The translations under genes and the position numbers were made by a program. A DNA stretch of 64,000 nucleotides from Bugula neritina (Eukaryota; Bryozoa; Gymnolaemata; Cheilostomatida; Bugulidae), in NCBI GenBank assembly GCA_964035545.1, contig OZ037771.1:14700633-14764632 (forward strand), read 5' to 3'. A model generated the notes under the pieces. That model ran no database searches, had not been told where the DNA came from, and worked only from the letters and a program-made list of their open reading frames with translations. Of the stretch, positions 1 to 16,300 are shown one piece after another (position 1 is the stretch's first letter; every line of letters begins with the position of its first letter).

Positions 1-786
1 AAGTGTGGACTTTTAGCAAAGCCGTGAAGTGTTTCAGTAATATGTTGATATATTTTGTTAATACCAATACACTGCTGGAAAATATTGCATCTGATAATTT
101 TTCAATATGAAGATTGTTCAAACTCCTTACGTTCATGTAGTGTTGGAATAACCAATATTATCTTGACTATCAGCTTTATGAAGTTGTCTGCCCATACTAT
201 AGTTTTGTAATTTGTGGGTGTCTTGAATTAGTATGTAGGACCTTGAACTGTGATTAAGTATTTATAGCTAATTGCTCTAATGAATAGTTGTGCACCCTCT
301 ATTCATGCGTTCTACTTTGTTGATAACTTGCAGCACATTTCATATCAATTGAAAAACACTTCAATATACAGTTTTTAAATGAAGATGCAAAGGAATCCAC
401 TTTCCAGACTTGTAACTGTAGGCTCCAACCTAACCACCGGGCCTTCAATTTATACTGTAGACTATCTGGGGCTGACCTTGGCATTACGTCTTTGTTGTTG
501 GGATTTGTTCTGGAGGCCATATTTGTTGTTGCTGCCGTTACTTTTCTGAGATACAAGGTGGGCATCACTTTTATTACAAGCTGTCTTTGTATAATTTGTA
601 GTAACCAGTTCAATCACTTGTTAAAGAGTACAAAATTTGAACAGGCAATTCGACGTCATGTCAAAATATATGCAGTTTGAGAATTTATTTAATCTTGTTT
701 CTCTAGCCCAAGCTGTGTTCAAGGACCGAACACTCAGTGGAAGATGACTCTACTGGGACAGAGGCTATGCCTCTCAGTAACACAAA
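1..786. other. Intergenic, no gene recognised
   Basis: AT-rich sequence. Short open frames exist on both strands but none shows a recognisable domain, convincing splice context or length. I see nothing to annotate here apart from the transposon that begins at 787. Confidence 0.5.
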
Positions 787-1553
787 CACGGGCTTTCCAT
801 GTACCGATCTCAGATCGATCTCGCTGAGATCGATCTGAGAAATGTGCTCAGATCGATCGTTTTTCCATGAGAGTGTCAGATCGATCTCGCGAAGTTGCCC
901 CCTCTTAAGTGAAGGAGACTTTAAAAGTATAATTTGTTCACCTATTTGAGTGATTAAAGCTACTACTGTTGAAAACAAAATGCTCGTAGTCTAAAATTTA
1001 ATCCCAGCTATAAACTATACGCAGCAAAGCTTTCAGTGTATGATAATTTGGCCAATTTAAAATAATTAATTTTAATTTTTTAGCTTGACAGCTTATATAA
1101 AATTAATGGCTGTCTTGCAGATTATTAATAAACTTACAAGACTGTTGGGCTTAAAATTACAAAGAAAATAGCTAATGAAACTAAGTTTTAATAGTCATTT
1201 AAATTCAATTTAAATTTTCCCATTTTTTTCAACCTTCTACTGCATATAATTGAGTTTTCTTAATCATTGTACTGAAAGTCAAAGTTTTGGCATCTAAAAA
1301 AGTGGCTATCATAATTATTTAATACTTTGCTTAGTAATGATCAATAAGTCATCATTTTTATTAGCAGACAACATTGTAGCGCGCAGTCTTTTTCTACTTC
1401 TCAGATCGATCTGGCGTCTTTCCATGGTCTTATTGACATGAGATCGATCTGAGTTCGAGCTCTACAGACCGACCAGCTCAGATCGACTGAGATCGATCTT
1501 TGGCGTCTTTCCATGGATCGATCTCGCTGAGATCGGTCCATGGAAAGCCGGTG
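787..1553. mobile_element. MITE/foldback element with GATCGATC-rich ends
   Basis: The ends are inverted repeats. The left end reads CACGGGCTTTCCATG and the reverse complement of the right end reads CACCGGCTTTCCATG; about 25 of the first 27 positions match. AAA flanks both ends and may be a target-site duplication, though such a short one could be chance. Just inside each end (about 800-905 and 1400-1545) lie roughly eight copies of AGATCGATCT-like palindromes, and TTTCCATG recurs internally. The middle (905-1395) is AT-rich and non-coding. Length and structure fit a non-autonomous DNA transposon. The terminal sequence resembles that of the element at 30713 (11 of 14 positions), so both may belong to one superfamily. 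Confidence 0.75.
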
Positions 1554-2291
1554 AAAGAGTCAGCCTTGAGGTTCTAAGGCTAACCTACTTCTTTGTATAT
1601 TTATATTTTGATCCAATCATCTAGAGTTCAACCTACTTAACCTGGTGCTAGCAGTTAATGGGGTTATTTTAGCCAGTCCTCCATAACTTGGTAAATCATC
1701 TTCAAATGTTATAATGCCTGTTCCATGTGTTATATGATAAAATGGGGTTTGCATTGTACTCTTGTTTTTAGTATACCCAATAAATTCATGATTCTGCATA
1801 CAACTCAAAGTATAAATATGTGAACATTATTTGCAAACTATTAAAATGCACCAGAATGAATTTCTAGTATAATATTTTATTTTATACCTCCAAGCGGACC
1901 AACAAATATACTGTACAAATGAATAACTGACTAAATGATAATTATAAATTATACAATAACATGTGTGACAAATGTATAGAGTAATAAGAATACACATAAC
2001 CACAGTACAGCATCTTGTTTCGTATACATTATCACTTAGTATTGCAGTAGCCATACTAACATAACAGTGTAAGGAATGAGGGGACAACCCTGAAGTCGTT
2101 ATCTGGTAACAAACCATTACCAGCGCTTGATGTCACTCATGTGTCAGATAAATAAAGTTTTACCAAATAGTTGGGTCATTCGAATGCACGGTCTATCGAG
2201 AGGTCGACGAGAGTAAAAGATGAACAAAGTTGCGTTATGAGACGGGGCTGTCTAGAGCCGCCCAGCCTGTAGTGTGATTGCAGTACCAAAG
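1554..2291 (-). other. Probable eIF4A 3' UTR and downstream spacer
   Basis: This lies immediately after the eIF4A stop codon (minus strand). An AATAAA on the minus strand at 1876-1881 could be its polyadenylation signal, giving a 3' UTR of about 400-450 nt. No other gene is visible. The UTR end is inferred only from this hexamer. Confidence 0.35.
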
Positions 2292-5566
<3,275 letters not shown>

Positions 5567-7346
5567 TATTCACCTTGAGTGCGGGAATAAAAAGACCTTA
5601 TTTCTGGCTGGTAAACCGGATAATCAAAATCGTTCCGCGAAAAGTTTAACCACAGAAAATTAATTTCATTTTCATTAATACAATAAAAATCATATTTTTT
5701 AATTTTTTTGAGAATTAATCTTTTTAATGTTGTTCCAATAATTTTACAAAAAAACCAATGTTATTTTTTTCAATGCTTGCATTCAATATCTAGTGTAGCG
5801 CAAGCACAACTAATTCGTGATTAGACGCATAAATAGCAGATGAAGTCCCCTACTTTGCACGGGGAAGTACCGAATGAAATGCCGAATTTCCCTTCATTTT
5901 AGCGTATAGATAGCTAACTTTTTTCCTTTGTTTATTCAGGCATGACCGATAACTCTGTTTTTACATTTTACAACACATTACTGATAAAAAAATACATTAT
6001 TGCTTCAATGGTAATCATGTTGTAAACTAAATGCAGAGAAATCAGTTGTCTTTGATTTTTTCATCATGATTAGATTTGAAATCTACGATTAGTATAAATA
6101 ATGAATTTATTTAGTGTGGTCTTTCAGCCATTGGTATATGTTATAATGCTTGAATAAATACCTGCAAAAATAAAATCCGTATTATGTTTAATTTTTTACA
6201 GCGCACCCTTAATTTTTCACACATAAGTACTTTTGCATAAGGTTACAAAGGTATATAACAATGTCTCACTTAGTATATAATAGGCTTACCGTATAATATA
6301 ATTAAGATATAACTAAATGCATGCAGACAGTTTAGGCTTTTTATATCTGCCATTTTATCTTTTCATACCTTAATTCATAGCTATACCTCAGAAAATATAG
6401 CTGATAAGAGTTTCTCCTGTAGTTTTGTTAGCACTTGGGAGAGACAAAATGCAGTGACTTTTCTCCAATACAATTATCATAATATTTGTTATATTGATCT
6501 CTCAGTTGGAAAACCTATAGCTGTCTTTATAGATATATATTCCCTCATCCCTAAATTTTGTGGTACTTTTTCCAGGTCAATAAACACCCGCTAAAAACTC
6601 TATATTGCCTAAACCCTTTGCAGGTAGAGCTAGACTAGGTGATGGAAGTCTTACTGTCTTTAGATGATGTTAAAATCCTAATATTATTTCATTCAACTGA
6701 AAAATGTGTGCTTGTTTTGGGAGTTATGTACACTTGTATGTTTAACCTTAAACTGCATTATCATGTAACAGCGTAGTAGTTATGAATATGTTAATTAAAA
6801 TCTTATAGTTCTAGCTGTGTTATATACAGTGTTTTTATATACAGTATTTTATAATTGAAAATTTATTTGATAGTCGAATAAGAGTTGATAAATACAATAA
6901 AAGCTGAAAACCCTGACTCTAATATAAAAGATGCAAATTAAACTAATAAAAACAAGTAGGACGGAATGCATTAAAAAGAGTTCTTATAAAATACAATAAA
7001 TAATTTACAGAATGCATGTAAGCATGTATATAACTTGTTTAATATACTTGTAGTGTTGACTATGTACAGACAACTCCTGACTAATGGCAAGGATTATTGC
7101 AATATAGTAATAATTATTATGCCAACATGTAAATTATGAAGAAATTAATATACCCTGTAAATAATTAAAGACAAAAAACATACTTAGAAAAAATTGAGTA
7201 ACTTATAAACTGTTATTGGTGACTCCAGGCGTCTATATTACAGCAATTATCTGCCCATGAAACCTTTTCTACAAAAATCTGTAAAATCGTGATCTAGCTG
7301 GCTGCCAGGAGTTGTCTCTCTCGTCACGAGAAAAGTCGACACACGA
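5567..7346. other. Spacer between eIF4A and the ABCC4-like gene
   Basis: About 1.8 kb of AT-rich DNA. The right end must hold the 3' UTR of the ABCC4-like gene and the left end the promoter/5' UTR of eIF4A (both minus strand). A pyrimidine-rich tract lies just upstream of the eIF4A ATG (minus strand). I see no further gene or repeat. Confidence 0.5.
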
Positions 7347-10300
7347 CTAGAATTTCCTCTGGTACTTATTAGCCTCTTTGTTGGGCATCAGATGGTTAAA
7401 GGCAGCGGTGAGACGACTGCTCTGGAAGGCGGGGATATAATACCCAGGGTTCCTAGCAGGGGCAGTCTGCATCATCTCAGCCTCCTTCATTGTCGGCGCG
7501 ACGTACGGTTTATTCTCGTACTTGTGACGGGCAATCTCTCTCAGCAACATGGCTTCCTGTGTGCCTCGCTGTAACAAGGAAATGACATCTCAGGGTAAGA
7601 AACACGGCAGAATATAGAGAATTGTATTGAAAAGCAATAATTTACTAAAAAATAAAATAGAAAATTACATAAATATCAACTGAAGCATAACAAATGATTG
7701 CCATAAAAGATGGCTGCGGCGCTGTAACGCCACATGACGTACAAACACGGACCTGTTTGACGAGGTTGAAGAATATTCCTTTCTCGTTCTGGAGGAGAAG
7801 GTGTGGCGGGTCGAGTTCCTTTATCTTGCCGTTGTCCATCACCATGATTCGGTCAGCATCTATCACCGTCTTCAGCCTCCTCGCTATCGTAATCACCGTA
7901 GACTGCTCAAAGTTTCTCTTTACTATCTTTTGCAGCAAAGCAGCAGATCTGTGAACGTACACAAGTGAGCTAAGTATAACAGAGTGGCGTGACAGTGTGG
8001 TGTGACAGTGTAGTGTGACAGTGTAGTGTGACAGTATAGTATAACAGAGTGGTGTGACAGTGTAGTGTGACAGTGTAGTGTGACAGTATAGTATAACAGA
8101 GTGGTGTGACAGTGTAGTATAACAGTGTAGTGTGACAGTGTAGTGTGACAGTGTAGTGTGACAGTGTAGTGTGACAGTGTAGTGTGACAGTATAGTGTGA
8201 CAGTATAGTGTGACAGTGTAGTGTGACAGTGTAGTGTGACAGTGTAGTGTGACAGAGTGGTGTGACAGTGTAGTGTGACAGTATAGTGTGACAGTGTAGT
8301 GTGACAGTATAGTGTGACAGTGTAGTGTGACAGTATAGTGTGACAGTATGGTGTGACAGTGTAGTGTGACAGTACAGTGTAACAGTACGGTGTAACAGTG
8401 TAGTGTGACAGTATAGTGTGACATGGCAGTATAGTGTGACAGTATAGTGTGAGAGATTAATATTGTGACAGTGTAATAATATTCACAACTTGTGACAATC
8501 ACCTAAGGCTAATTTTGCCTGACGATTATTGCATGATATCATTTGTTGGTCAAATAAAAACAACGGAAAAACAATGAAAACTGATATAATGTGGGATTTT
8601 TCTACAGCTACATTTTGAAAAATCATATTTGACTACGTACTAACAAAGCTACAAGGAAGAAAATGAAATGTTTAGGAAGAGAAATCTATTACCTTGGATC
8701 TACATTGTCCATTGTCTCTTCAATTATAAGAATTTTCGGATTTGATTTGAGAAGAACCCGAGCTAAACATAGCAGTTGTTTCTGACCAACGCTGATGTGA
8801 GGTAGAAGATGGGACATGTCCGCATACAGCCTTCCCGGAAGACTTTCTACTTTATGTTTCAGGTTAACCTGTGAAAATGATGCAATAAATGAAAACTAGA
8901 CCACGTCTTCTTTGCACAAATATTAATACAACACAAGGCCGGAAGTAAACAAAGTGAAAATGGTATTTAAAAACATACGATAGAAAAGTTGACTATATAA
9001 TTTATTGAGAGGCTCCATTGACTTTGTTCATATTCTGAGTGATAACTAATATTATAGTCCGAGTTATGACTCATGCGATAGTCTGAGTCACGACTAATAC
9101 CATTATCTGTAATGACTCAGTTCACATCCATGACTCACCTCTTCAAGAATCCTCCACAGATCTGAATCAGAGGCTTTGCCTGTCACATCGAGGTTCTGCT
9201 TGAGATTCCCGCTAAACAGGGGAGAGTCTTCGGGAACCACAGCTATTTTTTCTCTGAGCTCCTAAAACATACATTATATCATTAGACTGTATTACTACTA
9301 CTACACTACTACTAGTGAATGAGTCAATCTACTATTCGGCTTCCAGATAAGTTGAGTAATTACACAATGAGCAACTTAGTAGACCAATAAGATGTCATGG
9401 CTTTGTGCCACTTTGCCTTTATGAGTAAAAAATAACCCGATTCCTGTATGTTCGCAAAAGATTTTGATTGACTTTATGCAACTCTCGAACAGAAAAGTGA
9501 GCTTTCAATTGTGCGAATGACAAAACTTATAACAGAGGCTAGACTGTTGATAACTTACTTTCAAACTAAGGGTGCCGGTATCTACACCATCAATCCGAAT
9601 TACACCCTGAGGCTCAAATAGTCTGAGAATTGCAGCCACAATAGAGTGTTTGCCTGCCCCTGTTCTACCTACAACTCCGACCTGCAAAGACAATATGATT
9701 TTAAACTATATATTCTATAGAGCAGTAACAAGAGAATATTGTGTATTATATATTTGACAGGGCAGAATTGAGAGTATACTGTGGTCATGTGATCAGTCAC
9801 CTTTTCAAAAGCCCTGAAGCAGCAGTAGACACTCCTCAGCGCCTTGACACCAGTGTCTGGGTAGGTGAGAGAGACGCTCTCGAAGGTTATGATGCCGTAG
9901 GTAGGCCAGTTGGTGGGCACATCAACAGAGGCTACTGTACCTCCGGGATACGTCTCAGACTTGAGCTGGTTGTAGCTTAGAATCTACAAGAATCAGATAT
10001 AACTATGGAGACGGTGACACACCGCATCAAACCTTTAGGGCATCAAATTGAACAGGGGCAGAGTGTTTTATGCTTATTGTACAAGATCAACTACATTCAC
10101 TCTACTATACTAGCTACACTTACTGTACACTAGTAACTACACTTCCTGTACACTAGTAACTACACTTACTGTATACTAGTAATTACACTCATTGTACAAA
10201 ACCGATTACACTAACATGTAAATATAGCAACTTACAGTAGAGATAGAAGTAACTTACTCTCTGAACAGCACTCATCTGGTAGTCAACCTCTACGGAGTTC

Positions 10301-13300
10301 CTCACCGTCGTCTGGAAGGTCCACAAGAGGTTCACTGCGTACACCAGAGACAGACAAAGACACACCTTCTCTATCTCCCCTCGCTCTGCACAAATAAAAC
10401 CAAAAAACTACAGTTACTGCACTTTGTCAATGATGTAATCAAAGGAAATCCAACTTCCTTTTTATCACACGGTGAGTAGCAACCTGTGGATGAATGGCAT
10501 CATTAACCGTTCAGTTCAAATTTAGCAATTAATGTGACATCGGATGAAAGCAACATAAGATTTGTGTAAATTAAATTTTATGTTTTCAATATTTTCAAAA
10601 AATCAGGCATGGATAAATAAATCTTGAAAAAGAAATCTACAGTGGGCATTCTGTACTTCTTTCTTATAAAACAATGAACTTTGTCAGTTTGATAAAAACA
10701 AATCAAATTCAAAATGAAGAGTCAGACTCTAACTAGAGACATACAACTTAAAGATTGAAAATTCAAACTGAGAATTAAAACTCAATCTGAGAACAGAAAG
10801 TTAAACTGATATTTAAAAATAAAACTGAGTGATTTACCAGTGACTGGATTCTCAGCGACTATGACTGAGAGGAGAGCGAGACCGCAGACGTAGAGCATGC
10901 AGAATATGTCTAGTATAATGGCAAACCAGCGGTTGGTAGCTATGTAGGTGTAGCAAGCCGCCGTGTGCTTGTCTTGCAGCACGTCAAAGTTGTGAAGGAA
11001 TCTGTCCTCAGACCTCAGAGCGCGGATAGTCCACAAACCCTCCAGTGTGGTGGAAAGGTGATTAAACACAGGAAACCGGGCTACAAGATTTAACAGTGAC
11101 TTTTTAAAGTTCAAATTAAGGAATTGTAGACTTGAAAAGAAAATACAAACATTAGGCTATACAAAAGATATATTTTTAGATCAACAACACAAATAAAAAC
11201 AATTGAACATTTACTTCTAATTTTAAATAAGTATATTACACTCTTACATTTCCCTTCTATAGTTTTAATATCTCTGGCAGACTGACAGTAATAGTATCTG
11301 GTGAACACAAATATCCCAGTTAAAGGCAACAGTAGTAGTCCAATCCAAAAGTTACCTGCACAGCCAATAACCAGGGCCGACAGTATAGTTCCAAATGTCT
11401 ACAGCAAACATAAATCAATTACTAAAAAACGTACATATTAAAATAATGAATAACGCCAGCTTTTCAATGCAAATAAAGTCATAAGACAAGAGTACAATCT
11501 AACACATATATTTTAATGATAACATGCTTGTTGGATTCATCATTTGTACCAATCTCTGATAAATTTGACTAATGATTCTACCACTCGATCAATTCGATCA
11601 CAGTACCAGAATTGCCTTGCAGCCATGCCACCCATATATCCGTACTTCCAAATGTTGATAGAAAGAAAACTTGATAAGTGGGCCAGGTACAACTGCTTCG
11701 TCTTAAGCAGATATAAAATTTAAATATTAAAAAACAAACACTTTAGTCTGGCACTCACCATAATCATATCAAACATGGTGGCAGGAAGTAGGTCATCCGT
11801 CTGCACAATGTCTTGAGAAAATCTCTTGAGTAAATCGCTGGTTGGTTCTGTTTGTAGGTCGGAGAGAGTAGCTCTAATGACGGTCTGCAGGTAAAACAGG
11901 AAACAGGATATGAGCAAAAGACTTTAGTTGGCAAATGGCAACTGGCAAATAGCAACTAAAAACTGGTAATTGGCAAATAGCAACTTGCAACTGGCAAACA
12001 GCAACTAACAAATAGCAAACAGCAACTAGCAACTGGCAAATAGCAACTGGCAAATAGCAACTGGCAACCATCCACTAGCAACTGGCAACCATCCACTAGC
12101 AACTGGCAACCATCCACTAGCAACTGACAACAATGTAGAGCATCTCCATAAACTGAGAAGTTGAAGAATACTGATACAACTAAAAATATGCAGCATTACA
12201 TAATACTGAGTATAATAGTAATAACACAATAACAGTAACTAAGTATACATACCTTAAATAATCTAGAGTGAAGACTTTTACTAGCGACTATCATAGACTG
12301 AAAGAAAGTGGCGCCAGTCAACATTGAGAACAAGATGCAGCTTAGACTAACTCCCAAGTAAATATAGAAATAAGAGTTTGAAGGGGTGTCTGTATTTCTC
12401 CATACATCTGACCTATAACAAGAAAGACAGCTAAATCAAATATAGAGAGAAGAGTTATTCTAAAATCAGCCAATTATATGGATGATGACACTCAGTTGGC
12501 CAATCAGAAACTCACCAGTAGACAACCAGCCAATCACTGATGACGTAAGTTCCCAGTGTGATCAGCCATAATACAGCAATGGCAAAGACAATGCCAGCAC
12601 CTCCTGCCAGGTTTATATAGTCTTTGTACGCAGACCAGGGAGTACCGGGGTTACTGCGTCGACCACCCGCCCTCTCTGATAACAGCAGACTATGTAGAGA
12701 CTTAGCCTAGAAAATGATCAACATTGAAATTTTAGAAAGATAAAAACAGGTCAGTTAACGTATCAAATTGATATACAATACAAATTATTTCCCGGTAAAT
12801 TGTAAATATTACTTACAGCAACTATATAATATTTGTATCTTTTTACATTCAATTTATTACACTGCATGACTTCGTAAGAGTACAGAGGTTGCCTGCCCAG
12901 TACAGTAGTGAAGTTGCCAACTCAGTGAAGTATAGGAATTGCCTACCCAGTGAAGTATAGGAATTGCCTACCTCCGTGCCATCCATGTTGACGCTGACTA
13001 GGCTAGTAGTGAGACTCTCGATGGAGAGCTGCTGGCTGCCGCATGCCCGCCTTTTCGTCTTACTTAGCCCGGGTGTTGAGGCTAGACTGGCCTCTATAGT
13101 CGGGGCTCTCTCTACCTCGTACTCGGACAGCATGGCTGAGAAGTTGACACCTGAGGCTAGCAGGTCCTCATATGCTCCTTGAGCTGTTATATTTCCCTGA
13201 AATAGTGACACGTTTAAGCAGGTGGTTGAAGTTTGGAACATGACACTTTTATAAAGTTAGACAGACTTACTAAAAGAATATTAAAAACTCAAGAAGTCTT

Positions 13301-16300
13301 CAGATTTAGAGGTAAATATTATTTTAATTATTTCATAAGCAGACATCAACTTTGGCTATTATATAATTAATATTCTATAACACAGCTCTTTAGAATTGCA
13401 TCTAAGAATGTTATAACAAAAATCTATTTGGCTTCAAAAACAAGGATCGTTAGAATAGAAGATGAAAGTTCCGCGTACAAGTCAAGTTCAATCCCCCCTT
13501 ATAGCCACTACTTTTTTAACAACTTTTTGATACATTTTACACATTTACTAAGCAATGCTAATTAGTAAACTAGTAAACTCTCTATCTAGAACATTCTATG
13601 CACATGCGAGACCACCTTCTCAGACTATCTATACTCACATCCTGCATCACCAACACCTGATCAGCGACCTTGACATAAGGTAGTTGTTGCGTTACCAAGA
13701 CAACAGTGGAGTCCTTGAGATGACCACAGATACATTTGTTGAATATTGTACGACCGACGTAGGAGTCTACACAACCTGTGGATTAGACAGTTATACAAAT
13801 ATGATCATAGAATTACACATAGTATACTATATATATAGCATAATATATATAATTATATACTATATACAGTATATTATATATAATATAATATACTGTATAT
13901 ATATATTATTTATCATACATGTAAATATATATATATATATATATATATTATACTATATATAATATAATATATAATATGCTATATGTAATATAATATACAT
14001 TGCATATTACATTGCATAAATAATATAATAAAATATATTATATTAAATATAAAATATATTATATATATTATGTTATATGTAATATACTATATATTATATT
14101 ACAGATATATTATACTATATTACATATATAATATAATATAATATACAAATGGCGGAGTAGAAGAAATGACTCACCAAAAGGGTCGTCCAGCAAATACATG
14201 TCTGCCTGACGGTACACTGTCCTGGCTAAACTAATCTTGACTTTCTGTCCAAAGAGCAGCTCATATCCGTGCTCACCAATGACGGTCATGTCACTGTGTG
14301 GTAACATCTCAATATCCTGTCAACAGCGTTGTAGCAGTACAGACGTGATATTATGAGTGTACATATCAGCACAATTCTTATTACCTACTTGTATCAACAT
14401 AAAATACAAACTAGAATAACATGAAAGGAAATGGTGGCATATTTTGTAAGCATGAAAATATAACTAAAAAGAATTTTGCAACCTTTCAATTATATCAAAA
14501 CACTTTGATTTTTTCCAACATAGACCATTTTCAGAAGTCCCTCAATTAGCATTTATATTTTAGAGTTGTCTCCTCCCACCAGGTACATGGGGAACCTCCA
14601 TGGTGGAGAGAAAGAATATAAAATCAGTAGAAATTTAAGGTTTTTGTAAAATTTTCAACTATTATCTCATTGGAAATTTTGAGAACAAAGTAAGAATTTC
14701 TGCACCAACAAATATATTTAATAACACCACAGGGTGTGCCTTGCATTATAAAAAGTTAGTTGAAATGATTAGTTAGAAGAATGTTACTCTCCTTAAACTG
14801 TAGAGTATTTGTGCAGAATAAGATGTTGGCTAAGACTAGTAAATTTAAAGCATGCAATAATATAAAATAATTGAAGAGGTAGAAGATAAAGAGTAAAGGG
14901 CAAAAACAGAGGATAGAGGGCAATAACAGAGGGTAGGGGATTTAGGGGCAAAGAAGATGGGACCTTGTTAGCATCACGACCATTAACGGAGCAGAAGGTT
15001 GAGGGTAGGAGTAGAGGGCAGGTGCAGGGGACCAAGGATAAAGGGTAAGGGGGCATAATAGGAGGGTAGTAGTAGAGGAGGATAGAAGATAGAGGGTAGG
15101 GGGCTGAAGATGACGTACCTTGTTGAGATCACACGCCTTCACCACCTTATTGTATCTGACGCGCTCGTAGTCCTGCCCAAACAGGATGTTGTCTCTAACA
15201 CTGGCGGTGAAGATCCAAGGAGCCTGCGACGCGTAACTCATCTTTCCTTTTAGTCTGAGGAACCCTCTTAGCCTTGGTATCTCACCGAGCATAGCCATGA
15301 GTAGCGGTGTCTATAAAATTACTAGTTCTGAGTCTAACGCTGATCATTCTACTGCCCCTTATACAATGCGTTTGACTTGTTTAAATTCGAAGATATCCAG
15401 CCTAGTAGTGATTACAGCTAGGATAGTTATGCAAAAATGTTAATAAACTTATATAGCCTGCTGAAACAACATTAGACTAACCTTGCCCGAGCCCGGTGGT
15501 CCGACAATGACGATTAGGTGTCCCCGGTTTATGGTGAAGTTTAGAGTCTGCAGGGAGGCGGCGTAGCTGATCTTGTCGCCAGATGCGGGCGGAAACGCCG
15601 AGAAGTTCTCAAAGGATACCATGACGTCGTCTGGTAGTTTAATGCCACAGGAAGAATACACGTCATGTGACTTCTCTTCCAGTAACAGGAAATCCTGGAG
15701 TTATGAAGAGAATAATTAGAATCCAAATAAAGTACAAATATATTTAGTTCCTAATAGCTAGTTTGTGCAGTATGATAAAAGAAGCTAAAAAACGATGTTT
15801 TTGTTGAAAGGCTAGAAACAAATGAGCTATCAGCATGAAAAATAATTCACTAAAGAAAGCTTCAACCAAATTGCAGTTGTGTTGGTTTAACACTTGAATA
15901 TTATATAATCAAGCACTAAACTTTTAATAGAAACAGCTGAACCATATAAGAAGAGGCCTACCTGGATTTTCTTGATAGTATTCAAAGCTTGTGATCCATA
16001 AAATATACCCAGTGGGATCATCAAAACTATGCTCACTTTGATAACATCAAAAAGAGCCAGGACTATGCAAATCTGAAAAGATAACAAAACAATCACGTAA
16101 ATATTGTACAATTCTTAGTATTGTCACAACCAATTCAAGAAGTCGTACTGTAAAGTGATTATTTTAAATAATCCCAAGAGAACTTAATACAACAACAGTT
16201 GAAAGTTAGATTGCATGACTCATACTAAAACTAGTAAGTTATGTATGATTTTAAAAGCATTTATTTTAATGACGGTAATTCAATGAAACTATTCATTATT

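Noticed and set aside
703-978. 91-residue minus-strand frame at the edge of the GATCGATC element
   Set aside because: It is created by the palindromic subterminal repeats of the transposon and resembles no transposase.
7645-8502. 285-residue minus-strand frame rich in SHYTVTLHC repeats
   Set aside because: It fuses ABCC4-like exon 24 with the adjoining 13-bp intronic minisatellite; the exon ends at a valid acceptor at 7948.
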